Source: Epiperipatus broadwayi (lineage: Eukaryota > Onychophora > Udeonychophora > Euonychophora > Peripatidae). Taken from it: a stretch of 64,000 nucleotides of DNA. Position 1 is the first letter of the stretch. The number at the start of each line of letters is the position of its first letter. Made by a program: the position numbers and the translations under genes. The notes beneath the pieces are model-generated. The model searched no databases. It saw only the letters and a list, made by a program, of their open reading frames with translations, and was not told the origin of the DNA. Shown one piece after another: positions 48,423-61,604 of the stretch. The stretch is taken from contig JAQFVV010006428.1 in assembly GCA_028023455.1 (NCBI GenBank), forward strand, positions 1,099,501-1,163,500. The letters run 5' to 3'.

Positions 48423-51400
48423 CCAAAACTAATTTATTTACATCATATAACCATGAAAATATTAAATGTGTTATATATATTGTAATATAAGTAAATAGTT
48501 ATAAACTTTCACAAACCAAATATTATTTCCAAAATATAGATAAAAGTAATTGTTGGGTTATTTTAATCTTTTTTTATTTTATCATTTTTAATAGCTAAAT
48601 TAAGAAATCTAAAATTTATGTTGTGTTATGACCAATTTGATAATAATTCTTCATGAATCCTGTACTTTTTTTCCAGTATTTAATTTAAACATATACCCAT
48701 TTATTTTGGTCCCATATTCGCTCATCAATCATCTAAAAGCCAAAGAGACTATTATTTTTTTATGTTATAATGTATTCTTGTATGTGTGCTTTTATTGGAA
48801 AAGCACAAATAAGAAAACAATTTAAAAGTTTTTATTTGTATTAAAATATAGCTCCAATTTGTGATAAATAAATACAGATTTACCAAATTTAATAACTGAT
48901 TTTTTCAAACCATAATATAATTAATTATAAATAAATAGATCAAATGTCTATAATCAATAAGGAATTATGAAATACTTTCTTCACCACATTATTTAAATCA
49001 TATACAATCGAATCCTCTCCCATTATGATTTTAGTATTGATTTCTGTATTTCAATGTTTGAATACTACTAAAAGTAAATCATAAATGTATTTTTCAGCCT
49101 TAATATTTAATTATGGTTAACTGCTTTTCTGATGTCTAGTCCATATCTTCAAACATTTTTAGAATTGTCATTTCATGTAAGTTTATCTACTTAAAAATTT
49201 TAATAAGAAGAATAACATTTATATCTGTATTTCTGTTGATATTAACTTTTCTAAGGAGTTTTACGAGCTGACATGTAGCCACTTCAAGTCACTTGAATTC
49301 CGTCATTTTTAACACTATGGTAAAGATTTTACCATCATTTGAAAGGTTATAAAAAATTCTGTAAGATGCTGCCCTCTCTTGAATTATTTTACAAGTAAAA
49401 AATCAATAAAACTGACGTTGATGGTCTAACAAAGGGAGGAGGCAGTCCGTTCAAAGTGTTGATTGGTTCTCAACTATTGAGGACAAAAAAATTCGCTTGT
49501 CAATAACTTTGACCCTTAAGATTTCTTTTCTTTCATTTCAAAAGTGATAAATGAATGTTTTAGACCATTTTAAAAGTATTTTTTGACATATTATAAATTA
49601 TTTTGATAAAATATGCTAAAAATAAAATTATTATAGAAAAATAGTTAAGATTTTAGTAAAAATTATGTATTTATCTGCAATGTTAAATTGAGAAAGAAAT
49701 CACTGACATCAGAAAGACTTTTTAGTTGGTTACTAACGTTCGTTTTAGATTTGCCGCTATTGAATATTTTTATAATTATAAATAAAAATTTATTTTTGAA
49801 AAAACTTTCATTCACTTTCATAACCTGACAAATTATTAATATACTTTTTACAAACGAAACTAAAGTGAATATAATATTAAAAGATGAATATATTTTTACG
49901 GTTTAGTTTATAAATTGACCAATTAAATTTTAGAGTTTTACTTCACTCGGCCAATAAAATGTTAATGAAAGAAATTACTTAAAAGGAAACATGATTAATT
50001 TTGTGGTATGTACAGACTTAATTATTTTTTCTGTTATATTTTGTTCATACATATTTAATAGTTTAATATTACATTAATGATTTTTTTTAAATTTGTTATC
50101 AAATCAAGAACTTATTGATTTATTATTTTAAGCATGGAATGTCACTGACTTACTAAATTATATTCATGATAATAAGTGTGGATACACAAATTATGGGCAT
50201 ATTTATATTATTAGATGACATACATAATTATCTAAAAAAATCTGAACATTTAAAGTGAAAACAACTCTGATACCTTAAATCTATAAAATAAATAATTTGC
50301 TTTGATTCTGTAATATATTTAATAATTTCAGACACCATGTATATTTAAAATAAGTTAAGTAAATGCACTTTTTGACAGTTTTGCATATTTCTATCTGTTG
50401 GATCCATCCATATAATGAGCTCGAGGAAAACAGTGTTATACTTTTAATATATATATAAAATTAATACACCAATTTCTTATTAAATCTTGTTTTTTTATGA
50501 TTATTGTAAAAATATAACTATACATCATTTCAACTATTTTACAATATAGTCTTTATCAAGGAAACTGAAAAATAAAATTACAAATACATAATTATACATA
50601 TAAATATCAAGTATTTTAAAAAATTCCCAAAAAATAAAAATATATATAAAAAATACTCTTTACCTCAAACCCTTACAACAACCTCAAAACTTAATCACAC
50701 TTTTTATATTTATATACTTTATTTAAAAATACCCCTAAAAATCCAATTAACCAACTTATTATTTTTTTTCTGCTTTTCAATTAACTAATATAAAAATACA
50801 TCCAAAAATTTTAATTAACAAATTTATATTTTTTCTTTTTAAAAAAAATTAACATTATATTTAATTAAGGCTTAATTTTACAAATATAAAATCCTTCCTT
50901 TATTATTCTTCATTGTATGATTTTATACATTTTAGAGGTTTTATTTCAAAATCTTTATGTTTAAATTTGGTCATGTGATAATAAACAGCACAATTTTTAT
51001 CATTTAAATGCTATTTTAATCTAGTTTTTAATTTATTTGTTGCTGTCCCAATATATGACATGTCTATATTATTTTAATATAATTCAAAGACATTATTATG
51101 TAGACCAAATTCATAATTTCTAAATTATTACACTTGCTATTATTATTAATAAAAAATCTTAACCTTTTTTTCCTTTTTATAAACAGGATAAATGAAAACA
51201 TTATATTTATTATTAATCATTTAAAATAATTTCCTAACTTCAACAAATAAACCTTTTGAAATATTAAAACCAATATAAATTATGTTTTTATTATTATTCT
51301 TATTTAATCTTATTCTATTCCTTATTTTATCAATATTTTTATTAGAAATTAAATCTTTAATAATATCTTTAGGGTAATCATTTATAAAACATTCATACTT

Positions 51401-53522
51401 TATCATATTAATCACACTTTAAACAAATTATTATTTGAATTTAAATAAATTATTATTTTCTAATATCATATGATAGGAAATATTAATAATTTCCACTCCA
51501 TGTAATGTGTGCATACATTCATATTTATTTTAAAAAGTTTTAATGATTAGATGTTTATTTTTTTATTTTTTAGTAATTATATTTTTAAATATTCATAAAT
51601 TTGAATAGGTTATATTTGTGGACAAATATCCATATATTTAATATTATAAATTAATAATTTTAACAGATGTTATTGTTGAACTATTTTAATATTATATTTA
51701 TATGTTCAATGTTTAAAATACGTTTAATTCTTAACATATATCTTTAAATACTTAATTGTTTTATAATAGATAATACACACTTCCATTTAGCATTTAACTA
51801 TACGATAATGAAAAATGTTTTTATTACTATTCTATTGTCAGAATTTAAGTCAAAGAGTGTGTATCATTTTACTATAACAGTGTTTACTATTTAAAATTTG
51901 TATTGAACGTTATATACATTCTCATTATTATTTCTTTTATTATATATATCATTAAATTAGATATAGATGAAAATATCATATTAACACCAATCAATCGATT
52001 GACAAAGAGAACAATTTTTGATAATGCTATACAGATTTTGTTTGTATTATTTTATTGATTATAAAAATTAATATGCAATTAAAATTTTAAAAGTATTGAT
52101 TTTCTAAACAAAATATTGATAAAACAATTTATTTTATTATGGATATGCAATTAGAATTTTATATTAATTCTGGCTCTAATTGTTACCGAAAATTTTGGTA
52201 CTTATGGTATCTAAATTATCAATAAATTAGTTTGAATTGCCTGTTTATAAAATAAATCGTAAACATAAAGGTTAAGGTTTGACCACGTGACTTGAATATT
52301 GCTAATCTGATTACCGAGTGTTTCGTTTTTAAAAGTGAAATATGCATATTATTAATAAGTAGTTTATAAAGATTACACCCATGAATTATTGACATAATTG
52401 TTTATTTAAATTTTTCATTCATTTTTAATAAAATTAATATATCACTTTAAAAATGTTAACATTTCTTCAAACTGTAAATTGTTTTAAAATATAATTGATT
52501 GTTTGGCAATCAATTACAAAATTAATTTTGCCTTAAGAGAAAGAAGATATCATATTTAGTTTCTCTGGTAATTAGTGTCATCTAAAATAAACAAGAAGAT
52601 AAGACCCTTTTTAAGAATTTTTTTTGATATATCAATTCTGCAAAAGAAATGGTATTTTTACTCTATATTTTAAATCAATGCCTTTCTTTGCATTTATTTA
52701 CAATTATTTAATACTTGTTTATATAGTGACATCATTAATTGTCATATGCAAAAGCAAGATTGTTAATTTTTATGCATTATTTTTTGTATTTTTTGATTAT
52801 TTGTAATGATAAATTTTACTTTCTCTATGTGTATATACTTCTCTCTTTGAGTTTGATGAATTCTTAAACAAAGATTTACCATATAAATAGAAAATATCTA
52901 ACTTTCTTCTCTGTAAATAAAATAAAAATATATTCACATAATGTTTTTAATAGCATATAAAATGAATACAAAATTCATATACTTTGTAAAATCAGTTCAA
53001 TTGCACAAACAAACCTTTGTTTATTTAATGATCTTAATAAAAGCAGATTAAATGTTTACTATTTAAAAACTGTTTGGATGTTTATATAAATTTTAAATTA
53101 TAATAATGGCAGATAATAACAATACATATATATTAGGTAAACAGAAATACTTTTAATATTTTTGTTGTCATTATCAATTGAATTAATATACAAAACAAAA
53201 AGGCAGATAATGCATTATTTCTGTTGATGATGATTACAACATAATCGAAAGTACTTCTGAATAATATATATATATTGTTATTATTGACCATTATTTTTAA
53301 TTTAAAATGTATATATAATAATTTCTATGGATAACATTATTAAATATATATGTAATAAATTAAGTTTGATGTCTGTATTCTTTCCAAAATATATGTAATA
53401 TTCAAATTTATATATATATTAAATACAGTAATATTCATATAAATTTATTTATAAGTTAAATTTATATGAATATTACTGTATTTAATATACATATACACAT
53501 TTTAATATTATATATATATTAG

Positions 53523-53683
53523 CCATGGATTGCTTCGAAATAGGCTTTGAACTTTTCAAATATGATAAATATTCAAATGCTATACCCTGGTTAGAAGAAT
53601 CTCGTAAGCTTGATAAATTAGAAGATGATTCATCTGTAGATCACGAGTTTTTATATGATTCTTTATCTTACAGTTATCACATG
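53523..53683 (+). CDS. Prolyl 4-hydroxylase alpha subunit (gene B), fourth coding exon
   Basis: The exon starts with two bases completing Ala and encodes M-D-C-F-E-I-G-F-E-L-F, then K-Y-D-K-Y-S-N-A-I-P-W-L-E-E-S, and ends F-L-Y-D-S-L-S-Y-S-Y-H-M. This is the opening of the peptide-substrate-binding TPR domain. Vertebrate counterparts read DCFELG..AY...DYYHT..WMEQAL and end VLDYLSYAVYQ before a phase-0 intron, and this exon also ends in phase 0. The acceptor is TATTAG ending at 53522; the donor GTAAGA is at 53684. The aromatic and Leu positions that line the proline-rich peptide groove are partly visible (Y/W pattern). The next exon, expected to start G-(D/N)-..-A-L, was not found up to 64000. 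Confidence 0.95.
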
Positions 53684-54894
53684 GTAAGAATTTTTATACA
53701 TATTTATAGAAAGGTTAGCTTGTAAGTGTATAAATGTGTATATAAAATGATAACAAAATAAGTGTTTTTGCTATATATAAAATTTAATTGAAGGTACAAA
53801 TGTAAGAGTCACTTCTAAACAAAACTAAGGTAGCCATTTCATTTCCAAAAAAAAGAAAGAAAAAAAACTTGATAGAACAGCAAAAATGTCATTGGGATGA
53901 ATTTAGTAGAATGTACACAAACAGCTATGATTTTGAACCTTATATAAAACTCTCTGAACCACAAATATGACATTTTGTTTTATTACTCACATAACGGACT
54001 TTACAATACTATGTTTATGTTCTGCTTTATGAAAAATTAATCACTTTGACTATTTCTAATTGTTTATGTTATTTACTATTCATCAAATCTCTCCAATAAA
54101 GGCAGTCAATAATACGTTTCTACATAATATCTCTGGAATAATCTTTAGAGTGCAAATGGTATCTTAATTTTCCACAGAGTCTTTACTAAATTTTATTATG
54201 ATTATTTTTATTGAAGCAATTATTATTTATTGTCTTCATATAGCCATCCAGATCCAATGAAGAAATGTCTTCACAATAATGAATCATTTGGAGTATGTCC
54301 AGAAATATTTGTCAATTTTAAGATCATACTATTTTTGTAAAATCTTACTCAGCATTGATGGAGACTTGATGTTGCATAGAGAAAATTTGGCAAAATATCA
54401 TTTCTATATATAATTTGAATTAATTGTAAAAACTTACTTAGCATCATAAATATATCTTTAAGGTTGCTTTATATTATAAACAACGGCTCCATGTATCACT
54501 TACATAGAAAATAATTAAAGGTAGATATCACTCAGATAAAACAACTTATTATTAATTTGTTAAATGCGGCTGCACTTCATTAGGGTGTATGTCAGGCTTC
54601 AAACTCCAAACATGAGTTTTCATTTAAAAAAATCTACCGAATTAAGAAATTGATTATCATTATTATATATATAGAAGTATCCTAACTGAAAATAATTGTT
54701 ATATTTGTCCTAGCACTAACTAATAAAATACTGGGGATTTTTTGAAGATAAATTATTAAAACATAGTTTTTTATATATTTATTTTAAAATTTTAATTAAT
54801 GTCCTGTGGATTGTTTTTGAATTAGAAAATAATCCTGAATTCAAAATCGACCCAAGTAGTAGAATTCCAATAATTAAACTATAATTTATAATAC

Positions 54895-55365
54895 CTCTTA
54901 TTAAACCATTAAGCATCACATGATCACATTTAACACCAATCCTGCCTAATAGGATAGTGGTGGCTATGGTTGTAAAAGAGCCAAAGACATCAAAATGTAT
55001 GGGTGTTGAACTGAGTTCAGACTCATATGGCTATATAAGCTATTGAGCTTAGATTGAAAATATTTTTTGTGTTTTCAATTTCATTCTCATAGTTTTGTAG
55101 TTAAGTAGAGATAAAAGGTGGTTGCTAGAGGGTTGCATTAGATACTAAGATCTAGATGCAGTGCTCTCAGATCCAAAGCTCCTCACTGATGAAGGCCACA
55201 AGCCAGAAACTAGTCTGGGGATATTGGATGATTGGGCATTAGATAGGGATTTTATGCACAAGCCTTCTGGCATCCATTGATTACTCTGTTTAGCACAGGT
55301 GGCAATACTGTATGGAGAGTTTTGCTCTGTTTAATACCTCTTATTATGGGTCAAATATCATTTTA
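54895..55365 (+). mobile_element. Family-3 hammerhead PLE-LTR-like repeat
   Basis: A plus-oriented copy corresponding to the complement of 43800-44402. Landmarks are CACATGATCAC, CCTGCCTAATAGGATAG, TGAACTGAGTTCAGACTCAT, TGCAGTGCTCTCAGATCC and GGATATTGGATGA. It contains the cleanest family-3 hammerhead. Confidence 0.7.
55181..55220 (+). ncRNA. Hammerhead ribozyme, family 3, intact, sense downstream of gene B exon 4
   Basis: CCUCA (55181-55185), CUGAUGA (55186-55192), stem II GGC/GCC with CACAA loop, GAAA (55206-55209), and stem III ACU/AGU as a loopless palindrome. Cleavage follows C55215, then UGGGG (55216-55220) pairs with CCUCA in five pairs including one G-U. The first stem II position is A.A rather than G-C. 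The very short stem III is the hallmark of PLE-type minimal hammerheads, thought to act as dimers. Confidence 0.75.
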
Positions 55366-56549
55366 CTAAAACTGAAACCCAACTCAAATTGGTGCTAATG
55401 CATAATGTTATTTTATATGTTTTCAAGTATTCTTCTGGTATATGTAAGAGTAGTAATAACACATCTTTTCATATAATTTATATCTATTTAATATGTAAAC
55501 TTCAGTGAACAGTGAATAGATTTTACACAATAATATTATTAATTTAAACTTGTAAATTTTCCAATGAAATCAATAAAATTAATATATAAATAACATCTTT
55601 GTTTAGTTATTTTTAAAATATCTATCCAGCAATAAAGAACATTTCTAATATTCTTTATTTTTTAAGGACAACTTGAATTCTAATAAAAATATTTTTATTT
55701 TCAACAAACTCTATATTTATGGATGAAATGCACAAAATTAAAAACAATTTACTTTTGTTAATAGTGAAAATTATAAGTAGTATTATACATTTTATTCACC
55801 AGCTTATGCATACATTATAGATATGTATATACTGAATTAATTATTTCCCATGGATTGTTATTCTAATAAAGAATATAAATAAGATTTTATGGACGTAAAT
55901 AGAGATAACCTTTGTCTTTGATGTTGCCAGGAAACTATAAATTATTACTGATTAACAATCTCCTGAGGCTAACAAAATTTTCTCCTTTATCTGTAATAGC
56001 TCTTTTGTTAGGTATTATTATTGAACTGATGGATTAATTATAAAAGGAAAGGATGCTGTTGATAAAATCAACAAATATATTATTATATATAAAGCAAATG
56101 CTATTGTGGATCGAGTTATATTGATAAGTCAAAATGTATATTGAAAATGAGAATTCATGAGTATAAACTTTTATATAATAAATTACATTATTCAGTAGAT
56201 GGATTTAAATATGTATTTTCAAAACATTTAGTCAGTTGTAAGGAAAGTTTTTTCTCTGACAATGTTTTCATTTTTCATGTGGAAAATGATATAAAAGGAT
56301 ATTTTATAAATATGACAGATGATTTATTATATTAACAACATAACTGTGTTAATATACATAAGTTGACCTTTCACATGGGAATAATAGTTATGTCTGATTT
56401 TAATGAGTTTTTTAAAAATAAATTTTTATGGTAAATTACTACTCAGAATGGCATGCATACCATGATCTGGTAGCAGCTATTATTTATTTTCACATATTGA
56501 TATTTTGAAATGGCAAAATTAACCGACATTTTATTTGTATTATTTGCAG

Positions 56550-56767
56550 GTTCATCTATGTTAAAAAAAATTTAATTTACTGTCATTTCGACTTGATCAC
56601 ATAAATAATCTACTGGGTAATAAATGGTAGAAAGATAGTTGTAGAGTGGTTGTGGAGGCCTCTATTACTTTTGTACAACCATCTTTCTACCATTTATCAC
56701 CCAGTAGATTACTTGTGTGATCAAGTCGAAATGTCGGTAAATTAAAAAAAATTTAACACGGATGAAC
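56550..56767. mobile_element. 218-bp foldback (MITE-like) element
   Basis: Inverted arms of about 90 bp run from GTTCATC at 56550 to GATGAAC at 56767. They share TTTCGACTTGATCACA, AATCTACTGGGT and AAATGGTAGAAAGAT with their complements. There is a spacer of about 30 bp. A partial repeat of the ACCGACATTT end lies just outside (56522). Confidence 0.8.
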
Positions 56768-57699
56768 TCACAAAATATGTCTTTTATATGTGCAACTCGT
56801 GAAAATCTTCATATCAATCTATATTTATTATACCCAACATCCTCCAGTTCATAATCACCATCAGAAGAGGCCAGTAGACTTCTAGCCTAGAAAATTTATA
56901 GTTCACTGATGAGGGTATTAACTACAAGTACCTACTACAAATGTCTCATCATATTTATAACTAAAATTGCAACTATATCATGGGCAGAAGAGATTCTTGT
57001 CAAAATCACGATTGACAGGGCAGATAGCAATAAAAAAATTCTAGCCAAATCTAATAATTAACAAAACAATATTTATTAACAATTTAACCATTAATATACA
57101 TCTATGGTAGTATTTAAATCAAATGTTATTTTAAGTGTAACACATTTTAAAGAGTAATTAAATATTTAAGTTAGTATGCAAGGTATGTGACATAATAGTT
57201 TATATTATACTTTCTCTCAATGTTATTTTTAGATCATTACAATCCTTAAATTTTATAAAGACAAATTATAGATGTGTGCACATATATATTTGTAATAACA
57301 TCAATCCATAATCAACAACTGGCAGGTGTGATCACTTTCCAGGTATTCATGCAATGATAATTATAATACTAGGCTCATAATCAGTGGATTGGATTCTCCA
57401 TGAAAACTAAAAATTAGGAATGATAATAATTAGGCCTACAAATAATTCACGTTAGAAAAAAACTTACGAAAGCATGGGGAAGAAAAAGCACTTTACCCAA
57501 TGTGAAAATCGAATAGGATTTCAAATTTCAAATGATAAATAAATCATAGGTTTGAAGTCAGAATAATAACATATAAATGAACATGGAAAGAAAATGTTAC
57601 TTTACTTAACACAAACATATCTAAGGCCTACCTATCTACAGTTGTCATTGGAGGAAAAATTATGAGGTCAAACATATAATAAAGCTTCACATGCTATGT

Positions 57700-58190
57700 A
57701 TGTATATGTTAATAAAACCAAGTGATAAATCACATGACCTATATAGCCTGTAATTACCAATAAGTAATAAAGAACAAATATTTCTAAACAAGCTTATTTT
57801 ATTATTATTATTTTTTATTTGTTTATTTTTTATGATAAATGCTATAAGAGAAAGCATTCAAATCTTTATCTATGATTGTCCCCATCTCCAGACTGGTTTT
57901 AAGCTATGTCTCTTTTCAGGGAGGAGCTAGAACATCAGATTCAAAAATACCAACTCTAACCAAGTATTTATCTAATACTTAACTATTAAAAAGAAAATCT
58001 GAAACTTTCAGACATCTAATGCCTTCACATTCAGTTCTTCAACTGAAATAGCTATATGAGCCTGAACTAAATTCAGATATTCCATACATTAATAATCTTA
58101 GCAATTTAATGTAGCCAAAACATTAATAACCAAAATTATAATAATAATAAAACCAAATGATAAATCACATGATGTATACATCTTGTAATT
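57700..58190 (-). mobile_element. Family-2 PLE-LTR-like repeat
   Basis: A minus-oriented copy with ACCAAGTGATAAATCACATG near the left, a poly-T/TTATTATTA block, GATAAATGCTATAAGAGAAA, AAAATACCAACTCTAACCAA and ATAAATCACATGATG at the right. The minus-strand hammerhead near 57890-57930 has extra and changed core bases (GAAA lost). Confidence 0.65.
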
Positions 58191-61100
58191 ACTGAAGTGG
58201 TGCATATTAGCATGCAAATATGCTTGCTTCAAATTTGGTTGAATTATAGCCTATTTGCCATGATATATAATTTATTTTTCAATATTCACATGCATTTTAA
58301 AGTTAAAAGCTGATTGTTTTAAGCCATACCATAGTATTTTTTTTAAAAAAAGTATCATGTTAAAAGCATAATTAATTAACTAAACAAATGTTACTATATT
58401 GCATACAATGGGAAGAAGGTAGAAATCCATTACAGGTGGGAGTTTAAGTGCTGTATTTCCCTATGTACAGACATAATTGGCTGTAATACATACAGTTGAA
58501 CACCTTCAGAGTCTAGGTACATTTTAAGGTGTTAAATGAAAATTAAAAAATAATGGCAATGAAATCAATTCGGCTGCACACAAGGCACGAGGAAATAGAA
58601 AACTAATGGAATGTCAATTAAAAGCAAAAGCAGGACTAAATCCATTAAGAATTAGAAGGCAAACCCCAGGTAAAAAATTAAGTATATAAGCATAGGAGGG
58701 GGCATTGTGTAAAAAAAGAAGTGTCATATATTTGGCATGAAATCCTATTTAAAGGGTCATAATATTTTGCACAAGATCTTATATATTCAGAATAAGTTTT
58801 TAATTAGTTATCCTGCTTAAGATTTTGCTTTTTACTTGTTATTCGAGAACAAAAAAATGTTTATTATGAGCAAGTAGATGGCATCAGCTTCTCCGCAGTC
58901 ATCGGTGAAGTTTGTCATTCACAAAAGTTCCATCAACCTGATTAAGATCCATCTACATCCTACATCTTTATGCAAGTCTGAATACCATGAATCCATATAT
59001 TCATCTGTGTAAAAGAAGTCCCAAAAGACATTATCATCTTGCTGGTAAAATGCTTTAATTTTATTCAAAGGTTTTTTAACTTTAATTCCATTTTTTTTAA
59101 CATATTTTCTTCAGCTAGTCTTATCTTAGTAAATTGTATATAGTATTTATCATTGGTGTTAAAACTACTGCTTCTAATTATTTAGCAAATTAAAAATGTT
59201 TTGTATTTTTATTTATGTTACCTTGAATGATGGAGGGACTTGAATTTTAAATCATTAAATGTGTTTATGCTTCTCTGCTCTCAATGACCCCAAGGGATGG
59301 AGAGAGTCAAGAAGACACTAAATTTAAAGCTGTAAAATTTTAAAGTAATAACAATATGTATTTAAATTGATTTTTTGGTGTCTTTTCTTACTCTTAGTTT
59401 CTCCCATCATATTAAGTAAAGTTATTTTTCAATTTCTTAGAATTATGTAAAGAATTGGGGAAGGATGTAAGCATATTCCCATTCAATTATATAAATCATT
59501 TTTTTGTTTATCGTGCTGTTCTATATATATATAACCTAACCTATGTGCTGGAAATTAATTGACAATTCAAAATATCTGTAATAAAAACAATATATTTATT
59601 CTGTTTAAGATTTACTTCATGTGCTGTTAAAGTTGATAATTCTATTTTGCTAAAATGATCCTACGCAATGAAAACTAATATTAAGGCTGACATATTTATA
59701 ATTTCAGATTCCATTACATGAAAGTAATATTAATAAAGTTATCAAGATGCACATATTGCATTGCTTAATGATCCAGTTGAATGTATATGTAAATTAAACT
59801 GCAATTCATGTGTAGGCAATGTAAAAAGTAATGGATCATGCTATCATTTTATATTAGGGATACTTAATATTCCCTTTACTCTAAAAGTTTTATTATTATA
59901 TTTCCAAGTTTAAGACAATTAAAATAGTTGTGAATGTTCTCTAGTTATAAGACAATCATATATGGTTAACTAGTGATGCTTATTTGTCATATAAAATAAG
60001 TTTCATAATGTTTATTATTAGTATACATGGAAGGTTTAATAATTTTATTGTTTATCTTTCTGTATATTGCATTCCTGCCTTTTCATATGTGTTATAATGG
60101 TGATATTATTATTGAATTTTTACTTCTGCTAATTTCATGGTTCACTCATCTTTGTATAGTCAATGTGACAAATGCAGACTATACCCCTTCTTGCATGCGT
60201 GGTTTCCTAATCAAGAATTAGTGCCAGTCTAGGTTGTGCATTGGAGCTATAGATTTATCACAGCATCATATTCATTGGTATGTACCCTCAGTTAGAAGCA
60301 GGACATCCTTGTGGTCAGGGATATCCATCCTTAGTTGTGAACTATGCCATCAGATCACTACATTGATCATCCTTAGATTTGTTTTACCATTGGCTGCACT
60401 CACATAGGGTTATACTGCAATGTCTAAATAATTTTTATCTGTGTAGCCTTCACCTGCACTTATTAGCAACCCTGGGTGGCCTTAAATCGAATCCATCCAC
60501 AATTGTCCCATTAAACAAAATAAATACATAATAGATTATTAGATTCAAACTTATCATGGGCTGACAGCTTCTCATACTTCCTGTACAAATTAAGTAGGGT
60601 ACACATTATCACTATATGCCACCACCACCTACAATAATATTATGTAAATGCCAGTATATTACCTTAATCCAATAATTTGTAAGCTACTCTATCTTTTGTT
60701 TTCATTTCTGTAGTAAAATTCATATTATCATTGTTAATTAAACTTGTCATCATTGTGATTCAGAACTATTAAATAATTATTATACATAATTCAGTAAAGT
60801 TATTCAATTTCCAAAACAAACACTTTCATGGTTTTCTACATGACTGATATAGTATTTCATTTTGTTATAGAAATAATCATATTCCAAAAATCATGTCAAT
60901 AACCATAAGGTAAATAAATTAATGTAGGGCCTTAATGAGTGCTAGTGTATAGTAAGGTAGCAAGTTATAAAGAACCTTGAGAAAGAGTTCGTATTCAAAC
61001 AATGAACTACATCATGCTGTATGAAGAAGGGAAGCTGTATGACATTAAAGATGTTAATTATGTAGCTGAGATCAGGAAGCCTAGATAGGGATTTAAACTA

Positions 61101-61326
61101 AGAGCATGGGCTAGCCCTATGTCTGTTGGTTGAGAGTCCCTTCTTGGTCATTCGGTTTTGGTGACTGATTATACATCTTGACTGTTACAGGACATTACCA
61201 ATATGTAATAAAGAGCAAATATTTCTAAAGAAATTTATTTTATTATCATTTTTTTATTTTATTTATTTTTTTATAATAAATGTTATAAGAGAAAGCATTT
61301 AAATCTTTATCTATGATTGTCCCCAT

Positions 61327-61372
61327 CCTTATACAGGTTTCAAGCTATGGCTCTCTTCAGTGAAGAGTTAGG
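61327..61372 (-). ncRNA. Hammerhead-like ribozyme, family 2, minus strand
   Basis: On the minus strand: CUUCA, CUGAAGA (complement of 61354-61360), stem II GAGC/GCUU, GAAA (complement of 61338-61341). Core boxes agree with CUGANGA/GAAA. Stem III and the distal side of stem I are degraded (the family form is ACYAGUY then UGGGG). Confidence 0.5.
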
Positions 61373-61561
61373 ACATCATATTCAAAAATACCAACTCTAA
61401 ACAAGCATTTATCTAATACTTAACTATTAAGAAGATGTGAATCTTTCAGACATCTAATGTATTCAAATTCAGCTTTCCAATTGAAATTGTTAGATGGACC
61501 TGAACTAAATTCAGATACTCCATATATTAATAGTTGGTATTTTTGAATATGATATCCTAGC

Positions 61562-61604
61562 TTCTCACTGAAGAGACCTATTGCTCGAAACTGATCTGGG
61601 TATA
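61562..61604 (+). ncRNA. Hammerhead-like ribozyme, family 2, plus strand
   Basis: UUCUCA, CUGAAGA (61568-61574), a weakened stem II (GA..UC), GAAA (61587-61590), CUGAUC, then UGGG, which pairs with the CUCA side. Both core boxes are intact; stems II and III carry mismatches, so activity is doubtful. Confidence 0.45.

Larger units (their letters stand above)
46534..53522 (+). other. Intron 3 of P4HA gene B
   Basis: A 6.99-kb phase-1 intron with donor GTTACC and acceptor ATATTAG. It contains a GAT-type microsatellite (about 46729-46757), a clean tRNA-derived SINE (47818-47928) and a 105-bp foldback (48318-48422). The section 49250-49760 is less AT-rich but unrecognised. Nothing was found in 50-53.5 kb beyond AT simple sequence and a small inverted repeat near 53420-53485. 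Confidence 0.85.

Noticed and set aside
56141-56335. 64-codon plus-strand frame as a possible next P4HA exon
   Set aside because: The sequence does not resemble the TPR or catalytic parts of P4HA, and no acceptor or donor fits.
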